From a candidate division WOR-3 bacterium (lineage in GTDB: Bacteria > Hydrothermota > Tepidihabitantia > SM23-42): a stretch of DNA of 64,000 bases. The stretch lies in contig JAOUFJ010000003.1 of the NCBI GenBank assembly GCA_029858255.1, forward strand, positions 62,001-126,000. Reading direction: 5' to 3'. Positions within the stretch are counted from its first letter, which is position 1. Each line of letters starts with the position of its first letter. This document shows positions 60,500 to 64,000 of this stretch, piece after piece. A program made the translations under genes and the position numbers. The notes beneath the pieces were generated by a model. That model was given only the letters and a program-made list of their open reading frames with translations. It had not been told where the DNA came from and did no database searches.

Positions 60500-61737
60500 G
60501 TCTTCAACTCCTTTTTACGGGCTGCTGGGAACAGAACGTTATTAAGTATCAACCGGTACCCGGGTGAATTTCTATGCAAGCCGAGATCGGTCGGTGGATC
60601 TCCTACAAAGTGTTGATAGTCCTCGGGATCATGACCGGCTAAATATGTGAAAGTGCCTTTTCCGTAGTCACCGTGCAGATATTTGACTTCCTCCGTGCCA
60701 ACAACTTCGCCAAGGTTCAGCACGGCGACCTTTATTGTGCTCCTCCTGAATCCCGAGCACTGACCCAGGAACTCTTTGACGAGCGCAGTATGGTTCTGCA
60801 CCAGCATACTCGGCACTGGATCGAACTTTGCGGAAAATTCGAATAAGGATACGTAAGTATTGGGTCCTCTACGGCTCGATTCCTGCATTACATCGATCGT
60901 CGAGTGCTCATAAACCAACGGGTCGAGCACAACCTGAAATTTCTCGAAAGCCAGGCAAAGAGAAAAATCGAGCTTCTTATTAGCCTGTTGATCGAATGGA
61001 TCACCATCATAAATACCGTGACATATATCCGTTTCTGCTGCGGCCAACGCTATCTCGTAAGTGTCGCAAGCCGAGCACATGGAGAAAACAAAACCACCCT
61101 CTGATATATATGCTTTAATGGCGAGCGCTACGGCAAGTTTCATCCTGGAGACTTTGGCAAATCCAAGACGGTGACATATTTCTTCGTTCATGCGTACCTC
61201 AGCCTGGTACCATTCGGTCTGACGCTGGCTGCCATAGAACTTACCGTACTGGCCGGTAAAATCCTCATGATGCAAGTGAAGCCAATCATACTTCGGGAGC
61301 ACTCCATTGAGAACATCATCATCCCACACTTGTTCATAAGGTATTCCCGCGTATTCCAGAGCCAGTGTAACCGCATCGTCCCATGGCTCGAAGTTTTCGG
61401 GTATATAAACGGCTATCCTGGGCGCCTTTTCCAGAAGCACGGTCTCCATGTTATTTTCTTCGATGGTCTGATAGATCTCCAGCACATCAGATGCCGACAC
61501 ATGCTCCCAACGTACACTGTTGACCGCACAATCTTTTTCTATGTTCCTGTCGTATTCCATCATGAATGAACCGCCCCTGAAATTAAGCAACCATTCAACA
61601 TCAAGCCCTTTGCTTATGGCGCGGTAGGCAACTCCATATGCACGTAAATGGTCGGATTGCGATAGATCCATTGGAACCAGCAATTTGTCTGCCTGGAGCG
61701 CAGCAAAGATTGTGAATAGTAGAAGACCCCTAAGCAT
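60496..61737 (-). CDS. Conserved exported protein, often mis-labelled asparagine synthetase B-like
   Basis: 413 residues with N-terminal signal MLRGLLLFTIFAALQA and a first conserved block KLLVPMDLSQSDHLRAYGVAYRAISKGLDVEWLLNFRGGSFM. Further blocks: RIAVYIPENFEPWDDAVTLALEYAGIPY, DWLHLHHEDFTGQYGKFY, GGFVFSMCSACDTYEIALAA, LGEVVGTEEVKYLHGDYGKGTFTYLAGHDPEDY. No amidotransferase or ATP-pyrophosphatase motif, so not an asparagine synthetase. Possibly a glutamine-amidotransferase-like fold. Function unknown. ATG at 61737 (GAGGAG 10 bases upstream); TTG at 61743 is an alternative. Confidence 0.72.
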   Translation of the reverse strand: MLRGLLLFTIFAALQADKLLVPMDLSQSDHLRAYGVAYRAISKGLDVEWLLNFRGGSFMMEYDRNIEKDCAVNSVRWEHVSASDVLEIYQTIEENNMETVLLEKAPRIAVYIPENFEPWDDAVTLALEYAGIPYEQVWDDDVLNGVLPKYDWLHLHHEDFTGQYGKFYGSQRQTEWYQAEVRMNEEICHRLGFAKVSRMKLAVALAIKAYISEGGFVFSMCSACDTYEIALAAAETDICHGIYDGDPFDQQANKKLDFSLCLAFEKFQVVLDPLVYEHSTIDVMQESSRRGPNTYVSLFEFSAKFDPVPSMLVQNHTALVKEFLGQCSGFRRSTIKVAVLNLGEVVGTEEVKYLHGDYGKGTFTYLAGHDPEDYQHFVGDPPTDLGLHRNSPGYRLILNNVLFPAARKKELKT

Positions 61738-61744
61738 GAACAAC

Positions 61745-62206
61745 TTACTCCTCGTTCTCCTTTATTATAGTCATGATTTCCTTTGGATCCTTGGCATTCC
61801 GAAGCATCTCCCTCACCGGATGCTTGCGCAGCAATCTTGAAAGTTTCGCCAAGGCCATGATGTACTCTGATTTCTGGCTCTCAGGCGAAGCAATAAGGAA
61901 GATAATATAGGAAGGCTTGCCATCGATAGAGGAAAAATCTATTCCTTTGGGCGACCTGGCAAAGGCTAGAAGCAGATCCTTGACCGCATTCGTTCTTGCA
62001 TGGGGTATCGCAATACCATCACCTATACCCGTAGATTCGAGGTTTTCCCTTTTTGCCAATGCCTTTATGAATTCCTTACCGTCACTCACCAGCTTACTTT
62101 TCACCATATGCGCCACCAATTCATCTATGGCAGCAAGCTTTTCTTTGGCCTTTATCTCCATCATTATTGCCTCTGGTTTGAGATACTCAGAGATTTTTAG
62201 TTGCAT
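61745..62206 (-). CDS. ptsN: PTS IIA-like nitrogen-regulatory protein (PtsN type)
   Basis: 153 residues of the EIIA-Ntr/fructose type. Phosphoacceptor His in GDGIAIPHARTNAV (near residue 67), then SPKGIDFSSIDGKPSYIIFLIASPES. No PTS sugar permease nearby, so a regulatory role is likely. ATG at 62206 with GAGGAGG upstream. Confidence 0.87.
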   Translation of the reverse strand: MQLKISEYLKPEAIMMEIKAKEKLAAIDELVAHMVKSKLVSDGKEFIKALAKRENLESTGIGDGIAIPHARTNAVKDLLLAFARSPKGIDFSSIDGKPSYIIFLIASPESQKSEYIMALAKLSRLLRKHPVREMLRNAKDPKEIMTIIKENEE

Positions 62207-62276
62207 CAAACCTCCTCTGATTCAATTGCGTTCACCAACACTAAGTAGAGAAACGTGACGCAAAATATCCTAATCA

Positions 62277-62672
62277 TCATAACCCAATCACCGGTATCGT
62301 AGATGATACGAATATCTTCTTCGATTCATCTTTCCGCTTGATCAGCAATGCATCAATCTGATAAGTATCAACGTATCGCTTAGTTATGTCAAGCAGACTT
62401 CCCTCTTCAAGATGCAATGAAGTCCACACCCCGTTTTCGACCGCCTCATCTTCCACCAGGTACAGTAATTGCCATCCATTCTCTTCGGTCTTGTCGTAAA
62501 CGACCTTGACCTTTTGATGAGTTAGACTCGCCAGCCGGGATATTCTGTTGGGTTCGATTACGAATAATACGAATAATTTACCGCTCAGATTTTTACACAA
62601 CTGAACAGCTGCTGATAGAATCGTCTGATCCGTATCACCAGTCAACATTAACAGAAATTTCTTGAATTCCAT
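62277..62672 (-). CDS. Universal-stress-protein-like domain protein
   Basis: 131 residues: KKFLLMLTGDTDQTILSAAVQLCKNLSGKLFVLFVIEP, a beta-alpha start typical of UspA, and LLIKRKDESKKIFVSSTIPVIGL at the end. The canonical ATP-binding G-2x-G-9x-G(S/T) is not present, so nucleotide binding is doubtful. Three bases after the hslU stop, so translated in the hslU operon. Confidence 0.68.
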   Translation of the reverse strand: MEFKKFLLMLTGDTDQTILSAAVQLCKNLSGKLFVLFVIEPNRISRLASLTHQKVKVVYDKTEENGWQLLYLVEDEAVENGVWTSLHLEEGSLLDITKRYVDTYQIDALLIKRKDESKKIFVSSTIPVIGL

Positions 62673-62675
62673 CTT

Positions 62676-64000
62676 TTATAGTATATAGCGGGAAACATCT
62701 ACGTTACGGACTATCTCACCTAATTTCTCATCTACATACACCCTGGTGATCTTTGCTTTCTTGGCTGTTGCAGGCGCATTATACAGAAGGTCTTCAAGAA
62801 GTTTGGTCATGACAGTATGTAGACGGCGCGCGCCAATATTCTCCGTAGTCTCATTCACCTTACTGGCGATTTGTGCAATTGTATCGATAGCATCCTCCGA
62901 GAATTCCAATTCCACACCATCGCTTGCCAGCAGCGCAATATACTGCTTGATAAGTGAGTTCTCGGGTTCGACAAGAATGCGCCGGAAATCATCCTCAGAC
63001 AGCGCCGAAAGCTCAACCCGTATGGGAAATCTTCCCTGCAATTCAGGTATCAAATCGGAAGGCTTCTTATTATGAAATGCTCCTGCAGCTATGAATAGTA
63101 CATGGTTCGTCTTGATCATCCCATACTTGGTCATGACATTCGAACCCTCAACGATTGGCAGCAGATCTCGCTGTACCCCTTCCCTGGAAACATCCGGACC
63201 TGCAGTCGTGCCTCCACCAGCGATCTTGTCGATCTCGTCAACAAAGATGATCCCAGAGTTCTCGGCTCTTAGTCTGGCCTCGTTTATCACTTCATCCATA
63301 TCGATCAACTTCTCTGCTTCTTCACTCTGCAGGTACTTGATCGCCTCACTGACCGGCATTTTCCTCTTCTTTTTCCGCTTCGGCAACCTGCTACCGAACG
63401 CCTCTTCAACAGCCATCCCCAGTTCCTCGATACCGCCCTGACCGAAAATCTCTATGATCGGAGCAAATCCCTGCCGTGAAACTTCTATTTCGACGACACG
63501 CTCGTCGAGCTTACCGGCATGCAACATCGCACGCATCTTTTCCCTCGTATCAAGGGTCTTTTCGGGCACAGTGACAACCTTATTTGGGTCGGGTCGCGGC
63601 AGCGGGGGTATCAGGATATCAAGAACCCTTTCCTCGGCATAGAGTTTTGCCTTATCCTGAACCGACTCCGTCTTCTCCTGCCGCACTATGTTAACTGATA
63701 TTTCGACAAGATCGCGGACCATTGACTCAACATCACGACCCACATAGCCGACCTCCGTAAAACGCGATGCCTCGACCTTGATAAAAGGCGCGCGTGCCAG
63801 CCCGGCTAATCTGCGTGCTATCTCTGTCTTACCTACTCCGGTCGGACCTATGAGTATTATGTTGTTGGGATAAATCTCTTCTTTTATCTTCCCTTCTACT
63901 CGTTGACGCCGCCACCTATTTCTCAGGGCAATAGCCACCGCCTTTTTAGCTTCGGATTGACCGATGATGTAGTTGTCCAGTCGGGCGACTATTTCTTCGG
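62676..64000 (-). CDS. hslU: ATP-dependent protease ATPase subunit HslU (N-terminus beyond window)
   Basis: AAA+ unfoldase of the HslUV (ClpQY) protease. The window cuts the first few residues; the visible part starts [29 protein letters not shown]. Walker [10 protein letters not shown], intermediate domain 150-250, Walker [12 protein letters not shown], sensor and C-terminal VDVSRYIL tail that docks into HslV are intact. hslV is expected just upstream, outside the window. Confidence 0.95.
   Translation of the reverse strand, partial: EEIVARLDNYIIGQSEAKKAVAIALRNRWRRQRVEGKIKEEIYPNNIILIGPTGVGKTEIARRLAGLARAPFIKVEASRFTEVGYVGRDVESMVRDLVEISVNIVRQEKTESVQDKAKLYAEERVLDILIPPLPRPDPNKVVTVPEKTLDTREKMRAMLHAGKLDERVVEIEVSRQGFAPIIEIFGQGGIEELGMAVEEAFGSRLPKRKKKRKMPVSEAIKYLQSEEAEKLIDMDEVINEARLRAENSGIIFVDEIDKIAGGGTTAGPDVSREGVQRDLLPIVEGSNVMTKYGMIKTNHVLFIAAGAFHNKKPSDLIPELQGRFPIRVELSALSEDDFRRILVEPENSLIKQYIALLASDGVELEFSEDAIDTIAQIASKVNETTENIGARRLHTVMTKLLEDLLYNAPATAKKAKITRVYVDEKLGEIVRNVDVSRYIL

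Noticed and set aside
60496-61737. Asparagine synthetase B
   Set aside because: The label is often used for this family, but no N-terminal Cys amidotransferase or PP-loop synthetase motif is present.

Overview
The window looks like a chromosomal segment of an uncultured FCB-group or candidate-phylum bacterium, most likely candidate division WOR-3 or a close relative. This is an inference from the protein repertoire: paired GWxTD-domain proteins, a DUF2723 membrane protein with TPRs, outer-membrane barrels, surface proteins with FlgD/T9SS-like C-terminal domains (NPF...GVYF...K), a DUF763 protein and a Vms1/eRF1-like factor. No rRNA is present to settle it. Coding density is high, operons are short and both strands are used.

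Layout. 1-9 kb: a truncated pstS lipoprotein gene diverges from uvrA; then a cupin / Vms1-like / M48 protease operon; then a glutaredoxin-like - larE - chrA operon. 9-20 kb: two GWxTD proteins, tRNA-Met, a 623-residue coiled coil with a YitT membrane protein, a sodium:solute symporter, an RlmI-like methyltransferase and gdhA. 19.6-25 kb: a minus-strand operon DUF2723-TPR / PP-loop ATPase / HIT / purF. 25-34 kb: a beta-propeller surface protein, DUF763, a GGDEF cyclase, a LOG-like / acylphosphatase / apt operon, tRNA-Pro, pcm, surE and a GT2 glycosyltransferase. 34-36 kb: purN, tRNA-Val and a small remnant of an integrated element (integrase tail, membrane protein, duplicated tRNA piece). 36-48.9 kb: a BNR-repeat surface protein, a large regulator with a transposase-type HTH at one end and a SARP-like domain at the other, a LUD protein, an HtrA protease with an apparently dead partner and a Lys-rich peptide, a lipoprotein, a barrel and a beta-helix protein. 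48.9-56 kb: purC, a spermidine-synthase-like membrane protein, yebC-ruvC-ruvA-ruvB, a barrel and tRNA-Ala. 56-64 kb: a dipeptidase / phosphoesterase pair and a long operon hslU - usp - ptsN - unknown - yceD - dacB - small membrane protein.

The clearest new signal is how genes are started. Nearly every transcription unit has a sigma-70-like promoter, TTGAC(A/T)-N16/17-TATAAT. About half of these promoters put the start codon only 5-7 bases after the -10 box with no Shine-Dalgarno sequence, so the mRNAs should be leaderless. The leaderless set is mostly cytosolic housekeeping genes (uvrA, purC, purN, pcm, rlmI-like, DUF763), with some enveloped or exported proteins. Most genes for secreted and membrane proteins have a leader with a good SD. 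Several automatic start codons fall inside these promoters and were moved downstream. Two genes (larE, yceD) have no ATG/GTG/TTG at the conserved N-terminus and appear to start at ATA.

Other points worth following: the transposase-HTH/TPR/SARP regulator; the tRNA-Val element with its 26-bp duplication; a GGGGACAGGCAT motif placed in sense orientation just after stop codons and forming a 28-bp terminal inverted repeat after uvrA; a 33-residue Lys-rich peptide with a consensus promoter ahead of htrA; and a pseudoprotease behind htrA.
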